64,000 bases of DNA from Bog-159 sp035499555 (GTDB lineage: Bacteria > Acidobacteriota > Terriglobia > Bryobacterales > Bryobacteraceae). Both the position numbers and the translations under genes were made by a program. The notes under the pieces were generated by a model. The model was not told the origin of the DNA. It saw only the letters and a program-made list of their open reading frames with translations, and made no database searches. The stretch lies in NCBI GenBank assembly GCA_035499555.1, contig DATJYO010000088.1, positions 32,908-96,907 on the forward strand. The letters run 5' to 3'. Shown here one piece after another: positions 8,392 through 16,926 of this stretch. Each line of letters opens with the position of its first letter. Within the stretch, counting starts at the first letter, position 1.

Positions 8392-9537
8392 ATGGCCGAA
8401 CCGCGCCGACCTGGCACGCGCATGACCACACTTACGGCCATCCTCGGAATCGTAATTCTGTTCATCATTCTGTGGGACGGGTTCGAAGTCATCATTCTGC
8501 CGCGGCGGGTGGCGCGCAAGATCCGTCTCAGCCGGCTTTACTACCTCTTCGCCTGGACCATCTGTTCGCGGCTGGCCCGGCGGATCAAATCGCCGCGCAG
8601 GCGCGAACGCTATCTCAGCTCTTACGGCCCACTCTCGCTGTTGCTGCTCATCACCATCTGGGCGGCCGGGATGGTGGTGGCCTTCGCCATGGTGCAGTGG
8701 GCGGCAGGACCGCCGGGGACATCCTTCGCGGAGTGTATCTATTTGAGCGGCACCACGTTCAGCACGCTGGGCATGGGCGCGCCGCATACGCGGGCAACCC
8801 GCGCGGTGGTGGTCATAGAGGGCGGCGTCGGATTCGGTTTCCTGGCGCTGGTGATCAGCTATCTGCCGGTGCTGTACCAGTCGTTCGCGCGCCGGGAGAC
8901 CAACATCCTGCTGCTCGATGCGCGCGCCGGGTCGCCGCCCACGGCCGGAGAGTTGTTGCGCCGTTACGCGGCCGGGCACGGGTTGTCCGCCATGGACGAA
9001 CTGCTGCGGGAGTGGGAAATCTGGTCGGCGGATCTGCTCGAAACGTACATCTCGTACCCGGTGCTGGCATACTTCCGCTCGCAGCATGACAATCAATCCT
9101 GGCTGGCGGCGCTCAACACCATCCTGGACGTGTGCGCCATCGTGATCGCGGGTATCGACGGCTTGGCGCCCTGGCAGGCCCGCCTGACCCTCGCCATGTC
9201 GCGCCACACGGTGGTGGATCTGGCCCAGATCGTGAACGCGCCACCGCGCCCGCCACAGCCTGACCGATTGCCGCCGGAGGCCCTGGCGCAGTTGAAAGCG
9301 TTCCTGGCATCGGCCGGCATCGCGCCCGCCAACCCCGCCGAATTCGACGCCAGGCTGACCAAAATGCGGCGCCTCTACGAGCCATACGTGTATGCCCTGG
9401 CGCAGCGGTTCATTTTGACGCCCGCCCAGTGGATACCCGCCGCCCGGAGCGTCGACAACTGGCGTACGAGTGCGTGGGAACGCAGTTCCAGCGGTCTGCC
9501 GCCGACGCTGTTCGGCGACGACGATGTACACGCCTAG
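8392..9537 (+). CDS. Potassium-channel-like membrane protein (Ion_trans_2 type)
   Basis: The 381-residue protein has an N-terminal membrane helix (ILGIVILFIILWDGFEVIIL) and a basic cytoplasmic loop. A second helix (LSLLLLITIWAAGMVVAF) is followed by a pore-like stretch with TTFSTLGMGAP. A third helix (GGVGFGFLALVISYLPVLY) comes next. The C-terminal 200 residues are soluble and of unknown role. The pore sequence resembles a potassium selectivity filter (T-x-G-Y-G) with methionine in place of tyrosine. An internal ATG at 8422, just before the first membrane helix, is an equally good start. The family has not been assigned a specific function. Confidence 0.75.
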   Translation: MAEPRRPGTRMTTLTAILGIVILFIILWDGFEVIILPRRVARKIRLSRLYYLFAWTICSRLARRIKSPRRRERYLSSYGPLSLLLLITIWAAGMVVAFAMVQWAAGPPGTSFAECIYLSGTTFSTLGMGAPHTRATRAVVVIEGGVGFGFLALVISYLPVLYQSFARRETNILLLDARAGSPPTAGELLRRYAAGHGLSAMDELLREWEIWSADLLETYISYPVLAYFRSQHDNQSWLAALNTILDVCAIVIAGIDGLAPWQARLTLAMSRHTVVDLAQIVNAPPRPPQPDRLPPEALAQLKAFLASAGIAPANPAEFDARLTKMRRLYEPYVYALAQRFILTPAQWIPAARSVDNWRTSAWERSSSGLPPTLFGDDDVHA

Positions 9538-9590
9538 CCCGCCGGGGAGAATGCCGGGGCGACAAAAGTACCAGTTCCGCGAATAGCCCT

Positions 9591-9618
9591 TTGACAAATC
9601 GCGCCCGCGCGTTATTAT
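9591..9618 (+). promoter_or_regulatory. Sigma-70-type promoter for the purC operon
   Basis: TTGACA (9591-9596) and TATTAT (9613-9618) are separated by 16 bases, giving a strong housekeeping promoter about 30 bases before the purC GTG. It is the only such site in the 117-base gap after the channel gene. Confidence 0.75.
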
Positions 9619-9654
9619 TTGAGTTACTCCCCCGATAGCGATCCCTGAAATATC

Positions 9655-10548
9655 GTGACCTCCGAAAACATCATCCTGAATACCGAACTGCCCGGAATCG
9701 AAAAGCACGCACGCGGCAAGGTGCGCGACGTGTATCGCGTGGACGGACAACTGCTGATCGTCGCCACCGACCGCATCTCGGCGTTCGATTACATTCTGCC
9801 GACCGGCATACCCGACAAGGGCCGGGTCCTCACCCAGCTCTCTATTTTCTGGTTCGATTTCCTGCGCGCGGTTACACCCACCCACTTTGTGACTGCGAAC
9901 GTGGATGAATATCCGGCGGCGCTGCGGCCCTTCCGCGATCAACTCGCGGGCCGCTCGATGCTGGTCAAACGCGCGGAGATGGTGGAGATCGAGTGCGTGG
10001 CGCGCGGGTATCTGTCCGGTTCCGGCTGGAAGGAATACCGGGCGCAGGGAACGGTGTGCGGCATTCCGCTCCCGGCGGGTTTGCGCGAGAGCGACCGGCT
10101 GCCCGCGCCGATCTTCACGCCCTCCACCAAGGCCCAGTCCGGCCACGACGAGAATATTTCGTTTGAAAAGATGTGCGGCATCGTGGGGGCGGAGCTTGGC
10201 CGAAAACTGCGCGATCTCACGCTGGAGATTTATTCGCGCGCGGCCGCCTATGCTGAGACCAAGGGCGTCATCATCGCGGATACGAAATTCGAATTCGGCT
10301 ACGTGGATGGCACGCTGGTGCTGGGCGACGAAGTCCTGACGCCGGACTCGTCGCGTTTCTGGCCGGCGGAAAGCTACCAACCCGGCGGCGCGCAGTTCTC
10401 CTATGACAAGCAGTATGTGCGCGATTACCTGGAGTCCATCCACTGGGACAAGCAGCCGCCGGCGCCGCCGCTGCCCGCGGACGTGGCGCGCAAGACCAGC
10501 GAAAAGTACCGTCAGGCATACCACGTGCTGACGGGCAAACCGCTATGA
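9655..10548 (+). CDS. purC: Phosphoribosylaminoimidazole-succinocarboxamide synthase
   Basis: PurC joins aspartate to CAIR with ATP to form SAICAR in de novo purine synthesis. The 297-residue protein has GKVRDVYRVDGQLLIVATDR at the N-terminus, ISAFDYILPTGIPDKG, AEMVEIECVARGYLSGSGW and DTKFEFGYVDG, all characteristic of SAICAR synthase of the longer type. The start is GTG at 9655. The last bases overlap the ATG of cvpA (ATGA). It heads a four-gene overlapping operon with cvpA, a Fis-like gene and gph. Confidence 0.97.
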   Translation: MTSENIILNTELPGIEKHARGKVRDVYRVDGQLLIVATDRISAFDYILPTGIPDKGRVLTQLSIFWFDFLRAVTPTHFVTANVDEYPAALRPFRDQLAGRSMLVKRAEMVEIECVARGYLSGSGWKEYRAQGTVCGIPLPAGLRESDRLPAPIFTPSTKAQSGHDENISFEKMCGIVGAELGRKLRDLTLEIYSRAAAYAETKGVIIADTKFEFGYVDGTLVLGDEVLTPDSSRFWPAESYQPGGAQFSYDKQYVRDYLESIHWDKQPPAPPLPADVARKTSEKYRQAYHVLTGKPL

Positions 10549-11117
10549 ACTGGTTGGATATCGTGTTGCTGATCGTGCTGGCGGGATCGGTGGTCACGAG
10601 TTTTTCCACGGGACTGGCGCGCGAAATCGTGGGACTGGTTTCGATGGTGCTGGCCCTGGTGTTGGCCATCTGGTTCTACGGAACGGCCGGATCCATCCTG
10701 CTGCCGTACGTCAGTACGCCGGCTATCGCCAATTTCTGCGGCTTTCTGATGGTGTTCGTAGGGGTGCTGGTGGCCGGCGCCCTGATCGGGCGGCTGCTGG
10801 GCCGCATGATGAAAGCCGTCGGGCTGACGTTTGTCGACCGCTTGCTGGGCGCGGGTTTCGGATTGGTGCGTGGATTGCTGATTTCCATCGCTTTCGTTCT
10901 CGCGCTGCTGGCGTTCACGCCGGGCAAGACGCCGCCCAACGCGGTGGTACACTCGCGCATGGCGCCGTACGTGATCGACGCGGCGCGGGTATGCGCGGCC
11001 ATCGCGCCGCGCGAATTGAAAGACGGGTTCCGCAAGAGCTACGAGCAGGTGAAGTCGATTTGGGGCAACGCCCTGAAAAAGGGCATTCGGGAATTGCCGG
11101 ATGCGGGAAAGGCATGA
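10545..11117 (+). CDS. cvpA: CvpA family membrane protein
   Basis: The 190-residue protein begins MNWLDIVLLIVLAGS, as CvpA proteins do. It has four hydrophobic helices, the second and third separated by a short loop and followed by the conserved GRLLGRMMKAVGLTFVDRLLG segment. CvpA was named for colicin V production in E. coli. Its biochemical role is still unclear, though links to envelope stress and purine genes are known. It overlaps purC by four bases, matching the frequent association of cvpA with purine genes. Confidence 0.85.
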   Translation: MNWLDIVLLIVLAGSVVTSFSTGLAREIVGLVSMVLALVLAIWFYGTAGSILLPYVSTPAIANFCGFLMVFVGVLVAGALIGRLLGRMMKAVGLTFVDRLLGAGFGLVRGLLISIAFVLALLAFTPGKTPPNAVVHSRMAPYVIDAARVCAAIAPRELKDGFRKSYEQVKSIWGNALKKGIRELPDAGKA

Positions 11118-11118
11118 G

Positions 11119-11385
11119 ATGAAAGAGAAATTCGAAGCGCTGGTGGAGCATCTGGTAGGCAACGGTTTCTTTCTCGAAGAGGTGGTGGAACTGCTGGAGA
11201 AGACCCTGATCGAAAAAACGCTGGAACGCACCGGCGGCAACCGCTCGGCGGCGAGCAAACAGCTCGGCATCCATCGTAATACGCTCCAGCGCAAGATGGC
11301 GCAGTATCACCTGGGCGCCCGCAAGATACGTCGCAAACCGGCGGCCGCCGAGGCCGGCAAGCGCCGGAAAGCCGCCAGCGCGTGA
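11119..11385 (+). CDS. Small Fis-type helix-turn-helix protein
   Basis: The 88-residue protein has an N-terminal amphipathic region and then a Fis-type HTH. TLERTGGNRSAASKQLGIHR followed by NTLQRKMAQY corresponds to the DNA-binding end of NtrC-type regulators. A basic Lys/Arg/Ala tail (RKPAAAEAGKRRKAASA) follows. It stands alone, without receiver or AAA+ domain. The ATG at 11119 follows a GGGAAAGG site and the cvpA stop. The TGA overlaps the gph GTG. It could be a nucleoid-associated or operon-specific regulator. That role is inferred. Confidence 0.8.
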   Translation: MKEKFEALVEHLVGNGFFLEEVVELLEKTLIEKTLERTGGNRSAASKQLGIHRNTLQRKMAQYHLGARKIRRKPAAAEAGKRRKAASA

Positions 11386-12059
11386 GCCGGGTCGATCTGC
11401 TCATCTTCGATCTCGACGGCACGCTGATCGATTCCAAACTCGATCTGGCGCACGCGGCCAACGCCGCCCGCGGCCACATGGGCCTGCCGCCGATCGAAAA
11501 CGAGCGCGTCTACTCCTACGTCGGAAACGGCGCGCCCGTACTGATCCGGCGGGTACTCGGCGCAGAGGCGAGCGAAGCGCAGGTGGAGGAGGCGCTGGAG
11601 TACTTCCTGGAGTATTATCGCGACCACATGCTGGACTACACCGCGCTCTATCCGGGCGTGCGGGAAGCCATCGACCGGCTGCGGGATGCCGGCGTGCGGA
11701 TGGCGGTGCTGACCAACAAGCCGGTCCGCATCAGCCGCGCGATCGTGGAAGGGCTGGGAGTGGCGGGCCATTTTCAGCAGATCTACGGCGGCAACAGTTT
11801 CGAATTCAAGAAGCCGCACCCGATCGGCGTGGAGACGCTGATGGCGGAGTGCGCCGTTTCGCGCGCGCGCACCATGATGGTGGGCGACAGCTCCGTGGAC
11901 ATTCAGACCGCGCGTAACGCCCGCGTGCAGTCGTGCGGTGTGACCTACGGATTCCAGCCGGAAACCTTGGATGCCGTTCCGCCGGACCTGAAGGTGGATC
12001 GCATGGAAGATCTGGCGGCATGGGTGGTTCGCGGCGACATCGCGGAACATTCCGTATAA
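11382..12059 (+). CDS. gph: HAD-family phosphoglycolate phosphatase
   Basis: The 225-residue HAD phosphatase begins with motif I LLIFDLDGTLIDS, carries motif II VLTNKP and motif III lysine in EFKKPHPIGVETLM, and ends with motif IV VGDSSVDIQTARNA. The cap is the small helical type. This pattern is that of Gph, which removes 2-phosphoglycolate. Related pyrophosphatases look similar, so substrate is likely but not certain. The GTG start overlaps the previous TGA. Confidence 0.85.
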   Translation: MSRVDLLIFDLDGTLIDSKLDLAHAANAARGHMGLPPIENERVYSYVGNGAPVLIRRVLGAEASEAQVEEALEYFLEYYRDHMLDYTALYPGVREAIDRLRDAGVRMAVLTNKPVRISRAIVEGLGVAGHFQQIYGGNSFEFKKPHPIGVETLMAECAVSRARTMMVGDSSVDIQTARNARVQSCGVTYGFQPETLDAVPPDLKVDRMEDLAAWVVRGDIAEHSV

Positions 12060-12132
12060 CCGGCTCCCTACCCTTTCTCTCCCCGGCATGCAGCCGCGGG
12101 CGGGGAATTGTTAACATGAAACTTCTTAGTGA

Positions 12133-13305
12133 ATGCTGCGATTTGAAACCGCCGGGGAATCCCACGGCGAGTGCCTGGTGGCAACTTTAACAGGACTTCC
12201 CGCCGGAGTGCCGGTCTCCCTCGACAAAATCAATCACGAGCTGTGGCGGCGCCAGCAAGGGTACGGCCGGGGCGGACGCATGAAGATCGAGCGCGATTCC
12301 GCCGAGATTGTGGCCGGCGTGCGGCACTCGTACACCATCGGCTCGCCGGTGGCGATTCTGATCCGGAATCGCGACTGGCAGAACTGGACCGAAGCGCTGC
12401 CGGTGGAGGATGCGGAGGGCGCCGAAGACAAGAAAAAGCCGGTGACCCACCCGCGGCCCGGCCACGCGGACCTGGCCGGGGCGATCAAGTACAACTTCGC
12501 CGACGCGCGCTACATTCTGGAACGCGCCAGCGCGCGCGAAACCGCCGCCCGGGTGGCCGTCGGTGGGCTCGCCAAAGCCCTGCTCACCGAGTTCGGGATC
12601 GAAATCGCCAGCCATGTGATCGCCGTCGGGCCGGCGCGCCTGGATCGCATCGCGGGCTGGGACGAAGTGGCGCAGTTGCGGAACCAGTCCGAAGTTGTGC
12701 TCAGCTGCGTGGATGCCGCGGCCGAAAGCCGCATGAAAGAAGTCGTTGACCGGGCATATCGCACGGGCGACACGGTGGGCGGCGTATTCGAGGTGATTGC
12801 GCACGGCTTGCCCCCCGGCCTGGGATCGCACACCACCTGGGACGCGCGCCTCGACGGCCGCCTGGCACAGGCCGTCGTGTCCATTCAGGCGGTCAAGGGT
12901 GTGGAAGTGGGATTCGCCGAAGAGAATGCCGCCAGCTTCGGCTCCGCCGTGCAGGACACGATCCATTACGATCGGGAGGGCCGGCGCTTCACCCGCGGCG
13001 CCAATCGCGCCGGCGGCCTGGAAGGCGGGATCACCAACGGCCAGGACCTGGTAGTGCGGGGATTTCTCAAGCCCATTTCCACGCTGCGCCGGCCGCTCGA
13101 GTCTGTGGATCTGGCTACCCGCGAGCCGGCGCTGGCCGCATATGAACGCTCGGATGTTTGCGTGGTGCCGGCGGCGGGCGTGATCGGCGAGGCCATGGTG
13201 GCCCTGGTCCTGGCGCAGGCGCTGCTCGAAAAGTTCGGCGGCGATTCACTGGGCGAGACGAAACGTAATTTTGAAGGTTATCTGAAGCAGGTGCGGGATT
13301 TCTGA
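12133..13305 (+). CDS. aroC: Chorismate synthase
   Basis: AroC converts EPSP to chorismate with reduced FMN, the last step of the shikimate pathway. The 390-residue protein begins MLRFETAGESHG and has RQQGYGRGGRMKIERD, HPRPGHADLAGAIKY and ERASARETAARVA, all family signatures, and DARLDGRLAQAVVSIQAVKG towards the C-terminus. The length is that of the usual monofunctional enzyme. A 73-base gap separates it from gph, and def follows after 3 bases. Confidence 0.97.
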   Translation: MLRFETAGESHGECLVATLTGLPAGVPVSLDKINHELWRRQQGYGRGGRMKIERDSAEIVAGVRHSYTIGSPVAILIRNRDWQNWTEALPVEDAEGAEDKKKPVTHPRPGHADLAGAIKYNFADARYILERASARETAARVAVGGLAKALLTEFGIEIASHVIAVGPARLDRIAGWDEVAQLRNQSEVVLSCVDAAAESRMKEVVDRAYRTGDTVGGVFEVIAHGLPPGLGSHTTWDARLDGRLAQAVVSIQAVKGVEVGFAEENAASFGSAVQDTIHYDREGRRFTRGANRAGGLEGGITNGQDLVVRGFLKPISTLRRPLESVDLATREPALAAYERSDVCVVPAAGVIGEAMVALVLAQALLEKFGGDSLGETKRNFEGYLKQVRDF

Positions 13306-13308
13306 AAA

Positions 13309-13824
13309 ATGATCTACCCAATTGTGAAGTACGGCGATCCGGTGCTGGAACGCGAAGCCGAGGAGGTGACCGAGTTCGGCACGCCGGAGCTGGATAAGTT
13401 TCTCGATGACATGTTCGAATCGATGTACGCGGCGAAGGGTGTGGGACTGGCGGCGCCGCAGATCGGTTTCTCGCGCAAGATCGCCGTGATCGACATTTCC
13501 AACGCCGAGAATCCCGCCGACAAACTCGTGTTGATCAATCCGCAGATCCTGAAGGTGGAAGGCAAGCAGGAAGGCGAAGAAGGCTGCTTGAGCATCCCCG
13601 GATTCCGGGAGCAGGTGAAACGCGGCAAGCGCGTCACAGTACGCGCGCAGGATGCCAAGGGCGAGTTCTTCGAAAAGACCGGCGAAGACCTGCTGGCGCG
13701 CGCCTTTCTGCACGAAACGGATCACCTCTACGGCAAACTGTACATCAGCCACGTCAGCGCTCTGAAGCGCGACCTGATCCGCCGCAAGGTCCGCAAGCTG
13801 CAGAAAGCCGGCGAATGGACGTAG
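13309..13824 (+). CDS. def: Peptide deformylase
   Basis: The 171-residue enzyme removes the formyl group from nascent peptides. All three motifs are present: GVGLAAPQIG, EEGCLSIPG with the metal cysteine, and HETDHLYGKLY (HExxH) with the two metal histidines and catalytic glutamate. Its last 10 bases overlap fmt, the enzyme that adds the formyl group to initiator tRNA. This is the classic def-fmt pairing. Confidence 0.97.
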   Translation: MIYPIVKYGDPVLEREAEEVTEFGTPELDKFLDDMFESMYAAKGVGLAAPQIGFSRKIAVIDISNAENPADKLVLINPQILKVEGKQEGEEGCLSIPGFREQVKRGKRVTVRAQDAKGEFFEKTGEDLLARAFLHETDHLYGKLYISHVSALKRDLIRRKVRKLQKAGEWT

Positions 13825-14732
13825 TTTTTCTAGGAACACCGAAATTCGCTGTCCCTACGCTCGAAGCCTTGGTGGCAGCCGGCCACAACGTAATCGCCGT
13901 CGTCACCCAGCCCGACCGTCCTAGCGGACGCGGCCAGCAACTTACCCCATCGCCGGTGAAAGAGGCCGCGCTGCGACTCGGCTTACGCATTTACCAGCCG
14001 GAGCGGGTGCGCCGCCCGGAGGCGGTGGCGGCGCTCGCGGAGTTGAAGCCCGACGTGATGGTGGTGGTGGGCTATGGCCAGATCATCCCGCAGGCGGTGA
14101 TCGACATTCCGCCGCATGGCATCATCAACGTGCACGGATCGCTGCTGCCGAAATACCGCGGCGCCGGACCGATCCAGTGGGCCATAGCCAACGGCGAAAC
14201 GCGTACGGGCGTCACCACCATGCGCATTGACGCAGGCCTCGATACGGGCGAGATGTTGTTGAAAGCGGAGACGGAGATCGGTCCCGACGAGACGGCGGTT
14301 GAACTGGGCGCGCGGCTCGCTACCCTCGGCGCGGATCTGCTGGTCGAGACGCTGGCGCAGATCGGCACGATCGTGCCGGAAAAGCAGGATGCCGCGCAGT
14401 CGACCTACGCGCCCTTGCTCAAGAAAGAGGACGGCCGGATCGACTGGCGGCAATCCGCGCCATCCATCCACAATCGTGTGCGCGGCTTCCAGCCGTGGCC
14501 GGGCGCCTACACGCACTTCCGCGGCCAGCAGTTGCACATCTGGAAATCGCGGATGGCGGCGGCCGCGCCCGGCGAGCCTGGCCGCCTGTGGCGCCATCCG
14601 CTGCGCGCCGTATGCGGCGAAGGCGCGCTGGAATTGATCGAGGTGCAGCTCGAGGGGCGCAAGCGCATCGCCGGCGAAGCCTTTGCCAACGGACAGCGCA
14701 TCGCGGACGGCGACATTCTGGGAGAATCATAG
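13815..14732 (+). CDS. fmt: Methionyl-tRNA formyltransferase
   Basis: Fmt formylates Met-tRNA(fMet) with 10-formyl-tetrahydrofolate. The 305-residue protein begins MDVVFLGTPKFAVPTLEAL. It has the active-site segment NVHGSLLPKYRGAGPIQWAI with catalytic Asn/His, followed by IDAGLDTGEMLL. The C-terminal OB-like tRNA-binding domain is present. It overlaps def at the front, and argJ begins one base after its stop. Confidence 0.97.
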   Translation: MDVVFLGTPKFAVPTLEALVAAGHNVIAVVTQPDRPSGRGQQLTPSPVKEAALRLGLRIYQPERVRRPEAVAALAELKPDVMVVVGYGQIIPQAVIDIPPHGIINVHGSLLPKYRGAGPIQWAIANGETRTGVTTMRIDAGLDTGEMLLKAETEIGPDETAVELGARLATLGADLLVETLAQIGTIVPEKQDAAQSTYAPLLKKEDGRIDWRQSAPSIHNRVRGFQPWPGAYTHFRGQQLHIWKSRMAAAAPGEPGRLWRHPLRAVCGEGALELIEVQLEGRKRIAGEAFANGQRIADGDILGES

Positions 14733-14733
14733 A

Positions 14734-15912
14734 GTGGATCTGCCGCTGGGCTATCGCTACGCCGCCACCTACGCGGGCATCCGCCAGGGGGAGAAGGACG
14801 ATCTGGCATTGATCGTCTCGGGGCTGCCAGCCGCCGCCGCCGGCGTTTTCACCCAGAACCGCGTCGCGGCCGCGCCGGTCAAGCTCTGCCGCCGGCATCT
14901 GGCGGCATCGCGCGGCGCGGCGGGGGCCATCCTGGTGAACGCCGGCAACGCCAATTGCGCCACGCGCACGGGTGATGCGGTGGCGCTCGCCTGCTGCCGT
15001 TCCGCATCGCGGCTGCTGCGCCTGCCGGTGACCCAGGTGCTGCCCGCGTCCACCGGTGTGATCGGTGTGGAGCTGGATGCGAAGCTCATCACGGCGGCAT
15101 TGCCGCGCCTGGCCGCGGATTTGCGCGACGACGCCTTCAGCCGCGCCGCCCACGCCATCATGACCACTGACCTGGTTCCCAAGGAAGCTTTCGCCCAGGT
15201 CAAACTGCGCCGCGGCACGGTGCGCATCGCGGGCATGACCAAAGGCTCCGGCATGATTCAGCCGCGTATGGCGACCACGCTCGGCTTCGTGCTCACCGAC
15301 GCGAATATTCCGGTGGCCATGCTGCGCCGCATGCTGCGCCGGGCCGTCGAATCCAGCTACAACCGGATCTCCGTGGACGGGGATACGTCCACCAACGACA
15401 CGCTGCTGTTGCTCGCCAACGGCGCTTCCGGCGTGCGGCCGGATCCCAAGGAGATGGCCGCCGTGGAAGAGCGCATTACGGGCGTGTGCGAGGATCTGGC
15501 GCGCAGCATCGCGCGGGATGGAGAAGGGGCGCGCAAGCTGATCACGATCCTGATTTCCGGGGCGCCCAGCGACGCAGCCGCGGCGCAGATGGCGCGGGCC
15601 ATCGCCAATTCGCCGCTGGTGAAAACCGCCATCGCCGGCTCCGATCCCAACTGGGGACGCATCCTGTCGGCGGCGGGGAATGCGGGCGTGGCCTTCGATC
15701 CCGGCAAGGCCGACATCGACATGCAAGGTGTCCCGGTGTGCCGCCGCGGACTGGCCGCGCCTTTCTCCGAGGCCGATCTGAAGCGCAAGCTGGACGCCCC
15801 TGAGAGCGAGATCCGGCTGTCGCTGCGCGGCAAAGGCAAGGGCCAGGCGCGCTTCTGGACCTGCGATTTCACCGAAGGCTACATTCGCATCAACGCCAGT
15901 TACCGGACGTAA
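14734..15912 (+). CDS. argJ: Bifunctional ornithine acetyltransferase / N-acetylglutamate synthase
   Basis: ArgJ transfers acetyl from N-acetylornithine to glutamate in the arginine cycle. The 392-residue precursor has VFTQNRVAAAPV at the front and the autocleavage region KGSGMIQPRMATTLGFVLTD. In that region cleavage occurs before the nucleophilic threonine. SSYNRISVDGDTSTNDT and GSDPNWGRILSA follow. The GTG at 14734, after GGGAGAATC, gives the usual N-terminus. No other arginine gene is in the window. Confidence 0.95.
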   Translation: MDLPLGYRYAATYAGIRQGEKDDLALIVSGLPAAAAGVFTQNRVAAAPVKLCRRHLAASRGAAGAILVNAGNANCATRTGDAVALACCRSASRLLRLPVTQVLPASTGVIGVELDAKLITAALPRLAADLRDDAFSRAAHAIMTTDLVPKEAFAQVKLRRGTVRIAGMTKGSGMIQPRMATTLGFVLTDANIPVAMLRRMLRRAVESSYNRISVDGDTSTNDTLLLLANGASGVRPDPKEMAAVEERITGVCEDLARSIARDGEGARKLITILISGAPSDAAAAQMARAIANSPLVKTAIAGSDPNWGRILSAAGNAGVAFDPGKADIDMQGVPVCRRGLAAPFSEADLKRKLDAPESEIRLSLRGKGKGQARFWTCDFTEGYIRINASYRT

Positions 15913-15913
15913 C

Positions 15914-16333
15914 ATGAAGCGCTGGACGATTCTATTCGCGATCTGCACGGTGGCGCTGGCTGCCGACGCGCCGCAGCAGGTTTTCGATCTGTTTTCGAAA
16001 ATCGCCTCGGCGCTGGCGGACAACGACGCCACCGCTTTCGTGGATGCGGTCGATCCGAATATGCCGCACTTCTACGACTTCCGCGCCGGCCTGGCGGCCC
16101 TGGTGGCGACCGCCGATCTGACCAGCTCGGTCGAGGTGATCTCGGACGCGGGCGATGACACGCATCGCGAGGCGGAGCTGGACTGGATCCTGCAAATCGT
16201 CGGCCGATCAGATCCGCACAGCGTGGAAGACCGCCACCAGACGGTGAAATTCCGCCTGGAGCGCAAGGGCAAGAAATGGAAGATTACGTCGATTGAGCCG
16301 CTGAATTTCTTCGGTCCGCCCAAAGGCGGATAA
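15914..16333 (+). CDS. Exported NTF2/SnoaL-like hypothetical protein
   Basis: The 139-residue product starts with a short signal peptide (MKRWTILFAICTVALAADAP). It continues with a helix-rich then beta-rich region, including FVDAVDPNMPHFYDFRAGL and TVKFRLERKGKKWKITSIEP. This layout suits an NTF2/SnoaL-like fold. No catalytic motif is recognised. It follows argJ by one base and probably shares its transcript, and tag lies 20 bases downstream. Confidence 0.65.
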   Translation: MKRWTILFAICTVALAADAPQQVFDLFSKIASALADNDATAFVDAVDPNMPHFYDFRAGLAALVATADLTSSVEVISDAGDDTHREAELDWILQIVGRSDPHSVEDRHQTVKFRLERKGKKWKITSIEPLNFFGPPKGG

Positions 16334-16353
16334 ACAGGAGCGGAGCAGCAGCC

Positions 16354-16926
16354 ATGATCAACCGCTGCGCCTGGGCGCGCAACGACCTCTCCATCCCCTA
16401 CCACGACACGGAATGGGGTGTGCCGGTTCACGACGACCGCCTGCTCTTCGAGTTCCTAGTGCTCGAAGGAGCGCAGGCCGGCCTGAGTTGGGACACCATT
16501 CTGCGCAAGCGCGCGCGCTATCGCCAGGTCTTCGACAACTTCGATCCGGCCCTGGTGGCGCGCTACGGCAAACGCAAAGTGAGCGCACTGTTGGGCGACG
16601 CGGGCATCGTACGCAACCGGCTGAAGATCGCCGCCGCCATCGGCAACGCGCGGGAGTTCCTGAAAGTGGCGGAGGAGTTCGGTACGTTCGACGCGTATAT
16701 CTGGCGCTTCACCGGCGGCCGTCCGCGCATCAACGCCGTGCGCACGCTCCAAGATCTGCAAGCGCGCACGGCGGAATCCGACGCCATGAGCAAGGACCTG
16801 CAGCGGCGCGGCTTCCGCTTCGTAGGTTCCACCATCTGTTACGCCTTCATGCAGGCGGTGGGCATGGTCAACGACCATCAGGTGGATTGCTTCCGCTATG
16901 CCGCACTCGCCGGGAAGCGCGCCTGA
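16354..16926 (+). CDS. tag: DNA-3-methyladenine glycosylase I
   Basis: Tag excises 3-methyladenine from alkylated DNA. The 190-residue protein begins MINRCAWARND and has YHDTEWGVPVHDDRLLFEFL and a C-terminal NDHQVDCF. The first cysteine, a histidine near the start and the C-terminal His and Cys form the zinc site known for Tag. The helix LEGAQAGLSWDTILRKR is the typical substrate pocket. Its stop directly abuts the stop of the convergent VCBS gene. Confidence 0.96.
   Translation: MINRCAWARNDLSIPYHDTEWGVPVHDDRLLFEFLVLEGAQAGLSWDTILRKRARYRQVFDNFDPALVARYGKRKVSALLGDAGIVRNRLKIAAAIGNAREFLKVAEEFGTFDAYIWRFTGGRPRINAVRTLQDLQARTAESDAMSKDLQRRGFRFVGSTICYAFMQAVGMVNDHQVDCFRYAALAGKRA

Noticed and set aside
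8396..8430. TGGCAC-like -24 element near 8410 for a sigma-54 promoter
   Set aside because: No matching -12 TTGC at the right distance. The other TGGCAC-like copies seen lie inside genes.
8380..10524. A 714-codon open frame on the minus strand
   Set aside because: It is antisense to the channel and purC genes, is rich in Arg/Gly/His and lacks any family pattern. It results from high GC content opposite strongly coding DNA.
12064..12112. CCCCG/CGGGG hairpin after gph as a terminator
   Set aside because: The arms are short, the loop is long, and no T-run follows, so it was not called.
14419..16032. A 537-codon minus-strand frame
   Set aside because: Antisense to fmt and argJ, with biased composition and no motif. 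Frame shadow.
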